Assembly: GCA_021780315.1 (NCBI GenBank)
Contig: JAJXYY010000042.1
Span: 744,001 to 808,000 of the forward strand
DNA: 64,000 bases
Source: Acidobacteriota bacterium
GTDB lineage: Bacteria; Acidobacteriota; Terriglobia; Terriglobales; Acidobacteriaceae
Direction: 5' to 3'
This document shows positions 8,405-18,300 of the stretch, one piece after another (positions within the stretch are counted from its first letter, which is position 1; each line of letters starts with the position of its first letter). A model generated the notes under the pieces. That model was not told where the DNA came from and did not search any database. It saw only the letters and a list, made by a program, of their open reading frames with translations. Position numbers and translations under genes: made by a program.

Positions 8405-8605
8405 TCACTCCCTCACCGGAGTGTGAAAAGGGAAGCCGGTGAAACTCCGGAACTGCCCCGCAGCGGTAAGCAGGTACGAACGCCCAAGATGACACTGGCC
8501 GCGCAAGCGACCGGGAAGTCCGGCAACTAGGTCAGATCCTGCAGAGTCCGAAGACCTGCCATCGATACATTCGCTAACGCCTCCGAGGGGAGGCGAGGTG
8601 GCAGC
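8405..8605 (+). promoter_or_regulatory. Cobalamin (adenosylcobalamin) riboswitch
   Basis: All landmarks of the class I cobalamin aptamer are present. The core begins with GCCGGTGAAACTCCGG (8435-8450), followed by CTGCCCCGCAG, a hairpin with loop CCC. The B12 box is GTCCGAAGACCTGCC (8546-8560). A final hairpin with arms CGCCTC (8578-8583) and GAGGCG (8590-8595) exposes CGAGGG, complementary to the CCC loop for the kissing-loop contact. A possible -10 box TATAGT is at 8384-8389. The nrdA ribosome site AAGGAGA is at 8662-8668. No T-run terminator is visible before nrdA, so control of translation initiation is more likely than attenuation. High cobalamin should switch off nrdAB. Confidence 0.95.
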
Positions 8606-8675
8606 GCTTCACGTCCTAGCCCCACGGACGACACGCTGTTTCTTCGCACGCTTCTGAGGCCAAGGAGATTCATCC

Positions 8676-11162
8676 ATGGCCGCTGCTACTGACAACACCC
8701 CCACCCAGACCACCCTCGCCGACCTCACGCCCGGTTTCCCCGTTCGCGAGGAGACGCCCGTCATGCACGTCCGCAAGCGCAACGGGGCGCTCGAACCAGT
8801 CGATGTCAACAAGATCGTCCGCGCCGTCCAGCGCTCCTCCTACGGCCTCTCCCACGTCGACGCCATCCGCGTTGCCTCCAAAACCATCGGCGGCCTCTAC
8901 GACGGTGCCACCACCCGCGAACTCGACACCATCTCCATCGACACCGCAGCCTCCCTCATCGCCGAGGAGCCTCAGTACTCCCGCCTCGCCGCGCGTCTCC
9001 TCCTCGCCACCATCGTCAAGGAGGTCGCAGCCCTCAACCTCCACTCCTTCTCCCAGGCCATCGCCTACGGCCATCAGGAAGGCGTCGTCGGCAAGGCCAC
9101 TGCCGAGTTCGTCCACACCCACGCACGCAAACTCAACCACGCCATCGACGACTCCTTCTCCGACCGCTTCGAGTACTTCGGCCTCCGCACCGTCTACGAC
9201 CGCTACCTCCTCCGCGACCCCATCTCCCGCAGCGTCATCGAGACCCCCCAGCACTTCTTCCTCCGCGTAGCCTGCGGCCTCGCTGTCTCCCCCCACGAGG
9301 CCATCGAGTTCTACCGCCTCATCGCCTCCCTCGACTACATGCCCTCCTCGCCCACCCTCTTCAACGCAGGCACCAAACACCCCCAGATGTCCTCCTGCTA
9401 CCTCCACGACTCTCCCCTCGACTCCCTCGACAGCATCTACGACACCTACAAAAACGTCGCCCTGCTCTCCAAATTCTCCGGCGGCATCGGCCTCGCCTTC
9501 CACCGCGTCCGCAGCGAGGGCTCCCTCATCCGCGCCACCAACGGCCTCTCCAACGGAATCATCCCTTGGCTCCGCACCCTCGATAGCTCCGTCGCCGCCG
9601 TCAACCAGGGAGGCAAGCGCAAAGGCGCATGCTGCGTCTACCTCGAACCCTGGCACGCCGACATCGAGGCCTTCCTCGAACTCCGCGAAAACACCGGCGA
9701 CAACGCCCGCCGCACCTACAACCTCAATCTCGCCAACTGGATTCCCGACCTCTTCATGCAGCGCGTCGAAGCCGATGGCCTCTGGTCCCTCTTCGACCCC
9801 AAAGACGTCCCCGAACTCCCCGACCTCTACGGCGAGGCCTTCACCGCCGCCTACCAGCAGGCCGAGGCAGATCACCGCTACCACCGCCAGATCAAGGCCC
9901 GCGACCTCTACCTCCGCATGATGCGCTCCCTCGCCGAGACCGGCAACGGATGGATGACCTTCAAGGACGCCACCAACCTCAAGTGCAACCAGACCGGAAA
10001 ATCCGGCAACGTCGTCCACCTCTCCAACCTCTGCACCGAAATCACCGAGGTCACCTCCAAAGACCAGACCGCCGTCTGCAACCTTGGCTCCATCAATCTC
10101 GCCCGCCACATCACCACCAACCCCAGCGGCGAACCCTGCTTCGACTTCCAGAAACTTGGCGAAACCGTGCGCGTCGCCGTCCCCATGCTCGACCGCGTCA
10201 TCGACATCAACTACTACCCCATCCCCCAGGCCGCCGGCTCCAACGCCCAGTGGAGACCCATCGGGCTCGGCATCATGGGCCTCCAGGACGTCTTCTTCCA
10301 ACTCCACCTCCCCTTCGACTCCAAAGAGGCCCAGGCACTCTCCACCCGCATCCAGGAGGATATCTACTACCACGCCCTCGTAGCCTCCTGCGAACTCGCC
10401 GAAAAGAACGGCCCACACACCACCTTCGCCGACACCCGCCTCGCCCAGGGTCACTTCCAGTTCGACCTCTGGAACGTCACCCCCTCCGACCCCGCTCGCT
10501 GGGCTCTCCTCCGCGAACGCATCCTCAAATCCGGCGTTCGCAACTCGCTCGTCATCGCCATCGCCCCCACCGCCACCATCGCCTCCATCGTCGGCTGTTA
10601 CGAGTGCATCGAGCCTCAGATCTCCAACCTCTTCAAGCGCGAAACCCTCTCCGGTGAGTTCCTTCAGGTCAACCGCTACCTCATCGAAGAACTCCAGCGC
10701 CGCAACCTCTGGTCCGACGACATGCGCATGCGCCTCAAGCTCTCCGAAGGCTCCGTCCAGAACATCGACGCGCTCCCCGACGACCTCAAACTCCTCTACC
10801 GCACCGTCTGGGAGATCCCCATGCGCGCCCTCATCGACATGGCCGCTGCACGCAACGCCTATATCGACCAGTCCCAATCCCTCAACCTCTTCGCCGAATC
10901 CCCCAACATCGGCAAACTCTCCTCCATGTACATGTACGCCTGGAAGCAGGGCCTCAAAACCACCTACTACCTGCGCTCCCGTCCCGCCACCCGCATCGCC
11001 AAAACCACCGTCGCCAACACCAGCAGCCGTGCCGGAGCAGCCGCATCCAACGCCTTGCCCGCCACCGCACCCGCCACCACCACCGTCACCCTCGCAGCCT
11101 CCGCCGCAGACGCCATCGCCTGCTCACTCGAAAATCCAGAGTCCTGCGAAGCCTGCCAGTAA
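8676..11162 (+). CDS. nrdA: Class Ia ribonucleoside-diphosphate reductase, alpha subunit
   Basis: 828 residues. An ATP-cone starts near residue 30 (VRKRNGALEPVDVNKIVRAV). The active-site cysteines are present: C241 in SSCYLHDSP, the thiyl-radical cysteine C453 in NLCTEI with its glutamate E455, and C468 in AVCNLGSINL. The C-terminal redox pair is in the final CEACQ. The enzyme converts ribonucleoside diphosphates to deoxyribonucleotides using a radical made in NrdB, and needs oxygen but not B12. The start ATG has a strong AAGGAGA site. It is led by a cobalamin riboswitch, which implies that a B12-dependent reductase exists elsewhere in the genome. nrdB follows 48 bp downstream. Confidence 0.97.
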   Translation: MAAATDNTPTQTTLADLTPGFPVREETPVMHVRKRNGALEPVDVNKIVRAVQRSSYGLSHVDAIRVASKTIGGLYDGATTRELDTISIDTAASLIAEEPQYSRLAARLLLATIVKEVAALNLHSFSQAIAYGHQEGVVGKATAEFVHTHARKLNHAIDDSFSDRFEYFGLRTVYDRYLLRDPISRSVIETPQHFFLRVACGLAVSPHEAIEFYRLIASLDYMPSSPTLFNAGTKHPQMSSCYLHDSPLDSLDSIYDTYKNVALLSKFSGGIGLAFHRVRSEGSLIRATNGLSNGIIPWLRTLDSSVAAVNQGGKRKGACCVYLEPWHADIEAFLELRENTGDNARRTYNLNLANWIPDLFMQRVEADGLWSLFDPKDVPELPDLYGEAFTAAYQQAEADHRYHRQIKARDLYLRMMRSLAETGNGWMTFKDATNLKCNQTGKSGNVVHLSNLCTEITEVTSKDQTAVCNLGSINLARHITTNPSGEPCFDFQKLGETVRVAVPMLDRVIDINYYPIPQAAGSNAQWRPIGLGIMGLQDVFFQLHLPFDSKEAQALSTRIQEDIYYHALVASCELAEKNGPHTTFADTRLAQGHFQFDLWNVTPSDPARWALLRERILKSGVRNSLVIAIAPTATIASIVGCYECIEPQISNLFKRETLSGEFLQVNRYLIEELQRRNLWSDDMRMRLKLSEGSVQNIDALPDDLKLLYRTVWEIPMRALIDMAAARNAYIDQSQSLNLFAESPNIGKLSSMYMYAWKQGLKTTYYLRSRPATRIAKTTVANTSSRAGAAASNALPATAPATTTVTLAASAADAIACSLENPESCEACQ

Positions 11163-11210
11163 CCTCTCAACCGCTGCCGTCACCGAAGAATCCAAGAAAG
11201 CGAGTCACCC

Positions 11211-12263
11211 ATGTCCGCAACCCTCACCCCCCACACCGCAGCGTCCTCCGTCGCCGCACCCACCCACATCCTCGACCCCGGCCTCTGCCTCACCCTCCGC
11301 CCCATGCGCTTCCCCGTCTTCTACGACATGTTCCGCGATGGCATCAAAAACACCTGGACCGTCGAAGAAGTCGACTTCCAGACCGACCTCACCGATCTCA
11401 AATCCAAGATCACACCCGCTGAAGTCCACGTCATCCAGCGCCTCGTCGCCTTCTTCGCCACCGGAGACTCCATCGTCTCCAACAACCTCGTCCTCAATCT
11501 CTACAAACACATCAACTCCCCCGAGGCCCGCCTCTACCTCTCCCGCCAGCTCTTCGAAGAAGCCGTCCACGTCCAGTTCTACCTCACCCTGCTCGACAAC
11601 TACGTCCCCGACCCCGAAGAGCGAAACGCCGCCTTCGCCGCCGTCGAAAACATCCCCTCCATCTCCAAAAAGGCCGACTTCTGCATGAAGTGGATGGACT
11701 CCATCCAGCAACTCGACACCCTCACCACCCGCGAACACCGCCGCCAGTTCCTGCTCAACCTCATCTGCTTCGCCGCCTGCATCGAAGGCCTCTTCTTCTT
11801 CGCCGCCTTCGCCTATGTCTACTTCTTCCGCTCCAAAGGCCTCCTCCACGGACTCGCCGGCGGCACCAACTGGGTCTTCCGCGACGAAAGCTGCCACCTC
11901 GAGTTCGCCTTCGAAGTCGTCAACGTAGTCCGCGCCCAGGAGCCAGACCTCTGGGACGCTGACCTCGAAGCTCAGATCGTCACCATGCTCCACGAGGCCG
12001 TCGACTGCGAAGCCCAATTCGCCGAAGACCTCCTCGCCGGCGGAGTCGCAGGCCTCTCCCTCCGCGACATGCGCCAATACCTCGGCTACGTCGCAGACTC
12101 ACGCCTCCAGCGCCTCGGCATCCCACCCGCCTTCCACGCCAAAAACCCCTTCTCCTTCATGGACCTACAGGACGTTCAGGAGCTCACCAACTTCTTCGAG
12201 CGACGCGTCTCCGCCTACCAGACCGCGGTCCAAGGCGAAGTAGGCTTCGGAGAAGACTTCTAA
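11211..12263 (+). CDS. nrdB: Class Ia ribonucleoside-diphosphate reductase, beta subunit
   Basis: 350 residues. The diiron ligands and radical tyrosine are in place: D in FFATGDSIVSNN, the E-x2-H-x3-Y set in EEAVHVQFYLTL, E in ACIEGLFFFAAF, and E-x2-H in RDESCHLEF. It makes the stable tyrosyl radical that NrdA uses. It is 48 bp downstream of nrdA on the same strand and presumably shares the riboswitch-controlled transcript. Its length is normal for the family. The first 20 residues are Thr/Ala/Ser-rich and likely disordered. Confidence 0.97.
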   Translation: MSATLTPHTAASSVAAPTHILDPGLCLTLRPMRFPVFYDMFRDGIKNTWTVEEVDFQTDLTDLKSKITPAEVHVIQRLVAFFATGDSIVSNNLVLNLYKHINSPEARLYLSRQLFEEAVHVQFYLTLLDNYVPDPEERNAAFAAVENIPSISKKADFCMKWMDSIQQLDTLTTREHRRQFLLNLICFAACIEGLFFFAAFAYVYFFRSKGLLHGLAGGTNWVFRDESCHLEFAFEVVNVVRAQEPDLWDADLEAQIVTMLHEAVDCEAQFAEDLLAGGVAGLSLRDMRQYLGYVADSRLQRLGIPPAFHAKNPFSFMDLQDVQELTNFFERRVSAYQTAVQGEVGFGEDF

Positions 12264-12318
12264 CCCCTCCCACCCTCCCCAGCACGTTGCCATTAGAATC
12301 GACCATCAGGAGAACTTC

Positions 12319-12699
12319 ATGATCTACAGCAAGTCCTCACCGCGATCTCCCGAAGAAGCCGGAAACAGGCTCGCGCAAGCAGCAGCCAAACACAAATTCG
12401 GCATCCTCCACGTCCTCGATCTCAAACAGACGCTCGACGCCAAGGGCATTCAACTTGGCGCCGACTGCAGCGTCTACGACCTCTGCAATCCCCAGGCCGC
12501 CGCCAGCGCCTTGCATACCGACATGAGGGTTGCCACCGTTCTCCCATGCCGCATCGCTATCTTCAGCCAGCCCGGAGGCTGTTCCATCTCCACCCTCAAG
12601 CCCACATCCCTCTTCCACCTCACCGGCCTGCAAGGAGCCGAAACGCTTGCCGAAGATGTCGAGCGCGAACTGCTCGCAATCATCGACGAAGCCGTCTAG
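12319..12699 (+). CDS. DUF302 domain protein
   Basis: 126 residues. The pattern of the DUF302 fold is clear: FGILHVLDLKQTLDAKGIQL, then VYDLCNPQAAASAL, then VATVLPCRIAIFSQPGG. A strong ribosome site (AGGAG) precedes the ATG. DUF302 proteins are small, mostly cytoplasmic, and their biochemical role is not settled. It lies 55 bp after nrdB on the same strand; whether it is part of the nrd transcript is not clear. It converges with the permease pair. Confidence 0.85.
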   Translation: MIYSKSSPRSPEEAGNRLAQAAAKHKFGILHVLDLKQTLDAKGIQLGADCSVYDLCNPQAAASALHTDMRVATVLPCRIAIFSQPGGCSISTLKPTSLFHLTGLQGAETLAEDVERELLAIIDEAV

Positions 12700-12717
12700 C
12701 CAACCTTCCCCCACCGT

Positions 12718-13971
12718 CTACTCGTACCGCAGAGCCTCAATCGGATTCAGATTCGCAGCCTTCCACGCCGGATAGATCCCGAACAACAAACCAATCCCGC
12801 AAGAACTCCCAAACGCAATCGCCACCCACAACGCCGACACCGCCGACGGCAGCAGCAGCGCCAGCCCAAACGCAATCACCGCACCAATCCCCACCCCAAT
12901 CACGCCACCCACCGCGCACAACACCACCGCCTCCAGCGTAAACTGCGCCAGAATCGTCCGCTTCGTCGCTCCAATCGCCTTCCGAACCCCAATCTCCCGC
13001 GTCCGCTCCGTCACGCTCACCAGCATGATGTTCATCACCCCCACCCCACCCACCAGCAAAGCCACGCTCGATAGCGAAAACAACAGCAAAAACAATCCCC
13101 CCGTAATACTCGTCCACAACCGCGTCAGCGAGTCCGTACCAAAAATCGCAAAATTATCCGGCTTCTCGTTCGTCACCTTCCGCCGCCGCCGCAGCAACTC
13201 CTGCAACTCATCCTCCACCATCGGACGATTCTTCGGGTCGTCATACTTCAACGTAATCCAGTAGTCCAGCGTCTCCGGATGAATATTATGAAACGTCGTG
13301 ATCGGAAAAATCGCCTGGTTATCCTGCGGATTCTTCCCCCCGCCAAACGCCTGCTTCTGCTTATCCAGCACCCCCACCACCGTAAACACGCTCCCCGCGA
13401 CGTCCACCTCTTTCCCGATCGCACTCTCCCCAGGAAACAACTCCGCCGCCGTATCGTGCCCCAGCACCACCACCTTCGCCGCACGCTCCTGGTCGCCCTC
13501 ATTGAAGTACCGGCCCTCAATCAGGTCCTGCTCGCTCACGTCCTTCTCCGCAGGAGTCACCCCCGCCAGAATCGTGTTCTGCATCTTCTTCCCACCCGCC
13601 TTGATCGACGTCGTGCCACCCCGCCCCGGCGCCGTATTATCCGTATATTGCAGTTGCGGAGACACCGCCACCACATGCGGCAAATCCCGCATCGCCAGCG
13701 CATCCTCATACGTCAACTGCTTCCGCGTCAGCATCTCCGTCGTAGGCCGCCCACCAAACACCGGAAACCGAAACACAAACAGTACATTCGACCCCAGCGA
13801 CTGCACCAGCCCCTCCACACTGCTGTTCAGCCCATTCACCACCGACGAAATCACAATCACCGTCATCACGCCGATCACGATCCCCAGAATCGTCAACCCG
13901 CTCCGCAGCTTATTCGTCCGCAGCGTATCCAGCGCCATCGCAACAGTCTCTTTGAAATCGCCAATCCGCAT
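12718..13971 (-). CDS. ABC transporter permease, MacB/FtsX type
   Basis: 417 residues from the ATG at 13971, which has AGAGGG six bases upstream; a TTG two codons earlier is a weaker alternative. The layout is that of MacB-like permeases: a first helix (LRSGLTILGIVIGVMTVIVIS), a large periplasmic MacB_PCD domain (about residues 45-270), and three C-terminal helices in the FtsX domain (VALLVGGVGVMNIMLVSVTERTREIG, shortened to VGGVGVMNIMLVSVTERT). There is no ATPase domain. It is downstream of a paralogue (14026-15249) with 54 bp between them, so the two may form a heteromeric permease that exports a peptide or lipid, or moves lipoproteins. The ATPase must be encoded elsewhere. Confidence 0.9.
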   Translation of the reverse strand: MRIGDFKETVAMALDTLRTNKLRSGLTILGIVIGVMTVIVISSVVNGLNSSVEGLVQSLGSNVLFVFRFPVFGGRPTTEMLTRKQLTYEDALAMRDLPHVVAVSPQLQYTDNTAPGRGGTTSIKAGGKKMQNTILAGVTPAEKDVSEQDLIEGRYFNEGDQERAAKVVVLGHDTAAELFPGESAIGKEVDVAGSVFTVVGVLDKQKQAFGGGKNPQDNQAIFPITTFHNIHPETLDYWITLKYDDPKNRPMVEDELQELLRRRRKVTNEKPDNFAIFGTDSLTRLWTSITGGLFLLLFSLSSVALLVGGVGVMNIMLVSVTERTREIGVRKAIGATKRTILAQFTLEAVVLCAVGGVIGVGIGAVIAFGLALLLPSAVSALWVAIAFGSSCGIGLLFGIYPAWKAANLNPIEALRYE

Positions 13972-14025
13972 ACGCAACCCTCTCTGGCCTTCTAAACCCT
14001 ACCCCCTACTCCCTACACCCTGCCT

Positions 14026-15249
14026 CTAATCCGCTCGCAAAGCCACGATCGGGTCCAGCATCGCCGCCTTCCGCGCCGGATACACCCCAAAAAATATCCC
14101 CGTCGATGTCGCCATCAGCAACCCCACCAACACGCTCCACACCGCTACCGTCGACGGAAACCCAATCAGCAGCGTCACTACCTGCGCCACCCCAATCCCC
14201 CCCAACACCCCAAATACCCCACCCACCAGCGCCATCGTCCCCGATTCAATCAAAAACTGCAGCAGGATATCCTTCGGCCGCGCCCCCAGCGCCTTCCGTA
14301 TCCCAATCTCCCGCGTCCGCTCCGTCACGCTCACCAGCATGATGTTCATAATCACAATCCCGCCCACCACCAGCGAGATCAGCGCAATCGCCCCCGCCAC
14401 CGCACCAAACGACTTCGTCACCGTGCTGAAAAACCCCACCAGCGTATTGTTCGTATCCAGCTCAAAGCTGTCCGGCGCCCCCGCCACATCATGCCGCCGC
14501 GACCGCACCAGCACCCGCACCTCATCCGCCGCCGTCTCCAGCACCGGACCCGCCTCTCCCGCCTTCACATAGATCGTCAGCGTCTTCGCCGTCCCATAGC
14601 TCCGCTGGTACGCCGTCAGCGGAACCCCCACCCAGTTATCCTGGCTCGCCCCAAACGTGCTCCCCTGCTTCTCGCTGATCCCGATCACCGTATACGGCTG
14701 ACCATCCACCCGCAACTCCTGCCCCAGCGGATCGACCCCCGCAAACAGATGATCCTGCACATCCGTCCCGATAATCGCCACATGCGACGCGTGCTCTTCA
14801 TCAGCCTCCGTAAACCCGCGCCCCTGCACAATATTCAGATTCTGCAGCGATGGCATCTGCCATGTATACCCACGAATCTGCGTGTCCGTAATCGATTGCG
14901 TTCCCCGCACCACCTTCCCCACCGTCGCCTGCTGCGCCCCAATCCCGACACAGTGCTTGCAGTTCGCCGCGACATACAGATAGTCCGGAAACAAGATATC
15001 CTTCCGCTTCTGAAACCGCTCATAATCCTCGGAGTTCGTAATAATCTGCGGCATCTTCGACACCGTAAACACGTCCGCACCGTAGCTCGAAAACTTCGTC
15101 GCCACATACGTGCTCGCGCCGTTCACCAGCGTCACCACCGCAATCACGCTCGCCACCCCAATCACCACGCCCAGCAGCGTCAGCACCGTGCGCATCTTGT
15201 TGGCCCACAGCGACTGCAACGCGATCTTCAACGCTTCTTTAAATTCCAT
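14026..15249 (-). CDS. ABC transporter permease, MacB/FtsX type
   Basis: 407 residues from the ATG at 15249 (MEFKEALKIALQS); a GTG four codons upstream (15261) is possible. It has the same domain order as its neighbour: one N-terminal helix (MRTVLTLLGVVIGVASVIAV), a periplasmic MacB core domain and an FtsX domain with three helices, including VVGGIVIMNIMLVSVTERTR. The periplasmic domain holds a C-x2-C pair (NCKHCVG) that could bind a metal or form a disulfide. It is first in a two-gene minus-strand unit. No ATP-binding subunit or membrane-fusion gene is present nearby. Confidence 0.9.
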   Translation of the reverse strand: MEFKEALKIALQSLWANKMRTVLTLLGVVIGVASVIAVVTLVNGASTYVATKFSSYGADVFTVSKMPQIITNSEDYERFQKRKDILFPDYLYVAANCKHCVGIGAQQATVGKVVRGTQSITDTQIRGYTWQMPSLQNLNIVQGRGFTEADEEHASHVAIIGTDVQDHLFAGVDPLGQELRVDGQPYTVIGISEKQGSTFGASQDNWVGVPLTAYQRSYGTAKTLTIYVKAGEAGPVLETAADEVRVLVRSRRHDVAGAPDSFELDTNNTLVGFFSTVTKSFGAVAGAIALISLVVGGIVIMNIMLVSVTERTREIGIRKALGARPKDILLQFLIESGTMALVGGVFGVLGGIGVAQVVTLLIGFPSTVAVWSVLVGLLMATSTGIFFGVYPARKAAMLDPIVALRAD

Positions 15250-15315
15250 AGCGGCCAGCACAGGTCACCGCGCCCAGCCACCCGGCACGACCGTCCTGCT
15301 CCTGCCAATACTCTA

Positions 15316-15353
15316 CGCAAAAAAACGCCAGCCTGTTCCATCCAGGCTGGCGT
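15316..15353 (-). terminator. Rho-independent terminator of the TonB receptor gene
   Basis: A 12-bp stem AACGCCAGCCTG (15323-15334) and CAGGCTGGCGTT (15342-15353) with a seven-base loop. Read on the minus strand it ends in a run of T (AAAAAAA on the + strand at 15318-15324). It lies just after the stop of the receptor gene and before the permease gene. Confidence 0.85.
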
Positions 15354-15387
15354 TTCCTTCCCTGCAACTTCTACTTCCAACACCGGC

Positions 15388-18300
15388 TTAGAACAAAATC
15401 TTCGCCGACAACTGGATCTGCCGTGCCGAACCTACGTCCCCAATCGGAAACCGCGTCGAGAAGATCTGCCCGAAAATGCCAGACTGCTCGTTCGTCACCG
15501 GGTTACCCAGGTTCGTATGGTTCATCACGTCAAAGGCATCCGCACGCAGTTGGAACACCACGTTGTCATATACCTTCGTGTTCTTCTCCAGCGACAGATC
15601 CACGTCCGTAAACCCAGGTCCAGTCACCGAATTGCGCTGCATATTGCCAAACCCCGTCAGCACGCCGCCAACCGTAGGATTCCAGAACGTACAGCCACTC
15701 GTCGGTGCCGCTCCCGTGCAAGACTTCGACGTAATCCAGCTCACGCCGTTCTGCGCCGTCTGCGTCTTCGACTTCGTGATCGGTCCCACCAGATTCGGAC
15801 GAACCAGCCCGCCAAGACCTCCGTAAGTCGAGTTGTTCACAATGGTCAACGGATTGCCCGTCTGCCACTGCACAATCGTCGATACCTGGAACCCTTCCAC
15901 TAACCGGTTGCCCTTGAAAGGCAGATTGTAAATCGCCGTCCCAGCAATACGATGCCGCAGGTCATAGTCCGACAGACCATAGTTGCCCCGCGGATTCGTG
16001 CTGTCCTGGTACGCATAACCGCCCTGCGAACCTAGCGAATTCAAGTCCATCGACTTGCTGTAGTTGTAGTTCGCATTGAACTCCAACCCCTTCGCAAAGC
16101 TCTTCGCCGCCGAAATCCACAACGCGTTGTAGTTCGAGCTCGAGTTGCTCACATACTCCGCAATGTTCGAGTTGATCGAAGCACCCGGATCGATCGGGCT
16201 GGTCGCAGACAACGTCGTATAAGGACGCGCCCCACCATTGATCGGCTGGTTCTGGTTGCTGATCGCACGCAGGTGACGCCCCACCGAACCGTAATACCCG
16301 ATCGTCATCGCAATCTGGTACGGCAGCTCCTGCTGCACATTCAGGTTGTACGACTGCGTATAAGCATTGCGATAGTCCGGCTGAATATTGCTCAAACCAA
16401 GACCAACCGCCTTCGCCGAAGCATATAGGCTCGTCAGTGGAATCGGTGCCGTCGCGCTGCTGTACGACACACGATTCGCCAACGGAGGATTCGAAGACAG
16501 ACCCGTCACCAGGTTCGTCGTCGGCTGATCCGCCATCAACCCGTAGCCGCCACGTACCACCGTCTTGCCCTGCCCATGCACGTCATACGCAAAGCCCAAA
16601 CGCGGCTCCACGTTGTAGTTCTGCTTGTAGATGCCACCCTGTCCCGGCGTGTGCGTCTGCACCAGCGACAACGTCCCCGGCTGGAATACCACAAAACGGT
16701 TCGCACCTTCCGTCGGCGTGCCGTTCCACTCAAACCGCAGACCAGCCTCCAACACCAGCTCCGGCGTGATCTTGTAGTTATCCTGCACAAACAACCCGCC
16801 AGCATTCACAAACACCCGGCTCGATACCGTCGTCGGCGTAATCGCAAACGAGTTCGCCAGACCATTACTGAATCCGGTCGTCGTATTGAAACCAATGCTG
16901 CCCGTGTCCCCGTTGAAGTTGTCATTCACAAACCGGCGGATCTCCCCACCGAACTTGATCGTGTTCTTCCCCGACAAATACGTCGCCGTATCCGAGAAGA
17001 TCATCAGCGTGTCATGACGACCCTGCGGAAAGCCCGCCGGTCCGCCAAACGTCAACTGCTTGTCCGCAATCGAAATCTGCGGAATCCCAATCCCTGCCGT
17101 CACGCCGTCCGCCAGGTCGTACTTGCTCGGATCAGCAGTAAACGCCGGCGCAAACTCAATCGAAATCCGGTTGAAGCCCAAACGAGCCTCGTTCACAAAC
17201 TTCGCACTGAACACCTGCGTATCGTTGAAGGTCAGCACCTGCCGGTGCGCCGTGCGGTGGTCGCCAAACCCAGCCACCGTATCGCCCTGCAGATTCGGCT
17301 CCGTACGCTTGTCGTTCTGGAACGCATAGAACCCGTGCAACGTGTTCTTCGCGCTGAACTGGTGCAGCAAATCGCCCGTGTACTGGTCCACATTCACCGG
17401 AGCAGGCGCACTCTGCACAAACCGCCCACCCGTAGAATCGTTCGCCAAAGGAATCAACGGCAGCAACGCCACCACCGCCGGATTGTTCGTCGCCACCGCA
17501 GTCGCCCGCTCCGCAGCCGTCAACACCGCGCTGTTGAACAGTATCCCCTGCCGCTGCCGCAAAGCCTCATAGCTCACAAAGAAGAACGTGTGATCCTTCC
17601 AGATCGGTCCGCCCAGCGCCGCGCCAAAGTTGTTCCGCTTGAACGCAGACTGCGTCGTCCCCTTACGGTTGAAGTAGTTGCGTCCATCAAAATAATTGTT
17701 CCGCAGATAGTCGAACGCCTCGCCATGGAACGAGTTCGTACCAGACCGCGTGCTCACGTTCACCACCGAACCCGAGCTGCGACCATACTCCGCGCTCGGC
17801 GTCGAGTTGTCGATCTTGAACTCAGACGTCGTATTGATCGACGGCTGGAACGTCACCTGGTTCTGCACCATGTCGTTCAGGTTCACGCCGTTCATCTGGA
17901 AGTTCGCCGAGTCTTCACGATTGCCCGCCGTAATAAACGAGCTCGCTCCCAAACCACGCAGCGGGAATGTCAGGTTGCCCGTCGCGGGTGCAGTCACGCC
18001 GCCCGGCGTCAGTACCGTCAAATCCAGAAAGTGACGGCCATTCAACGGCAACTCCTGCACCGTCCGCTTGCCGATCACCTCGCCCACCGTCATCGTCTGC
18101 GTATCGATCAGCGGTGCCGCACTCGTCACATCCACCGTCGCACCAGCCGACTCCAGCGCCAGCTTCGGGCTCACCGTCACAATACGGTCAACCTGCAGGT
18201 TCAAGCTCTGTACCGTATATAACGCAAATCCCGGTGCCTTCACCACAATCTGGTACGCGCCCGGCTGCAACGAGGGAACCACATAACTGCCCGCGCTGTC

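Noticed and set aside
8670..10877. 735-codon open frame antisense to nrdA
   Set aside because: A by-product of GC-rich codon bias opposite a certain gene; acidic, repetitive composition and no family features.
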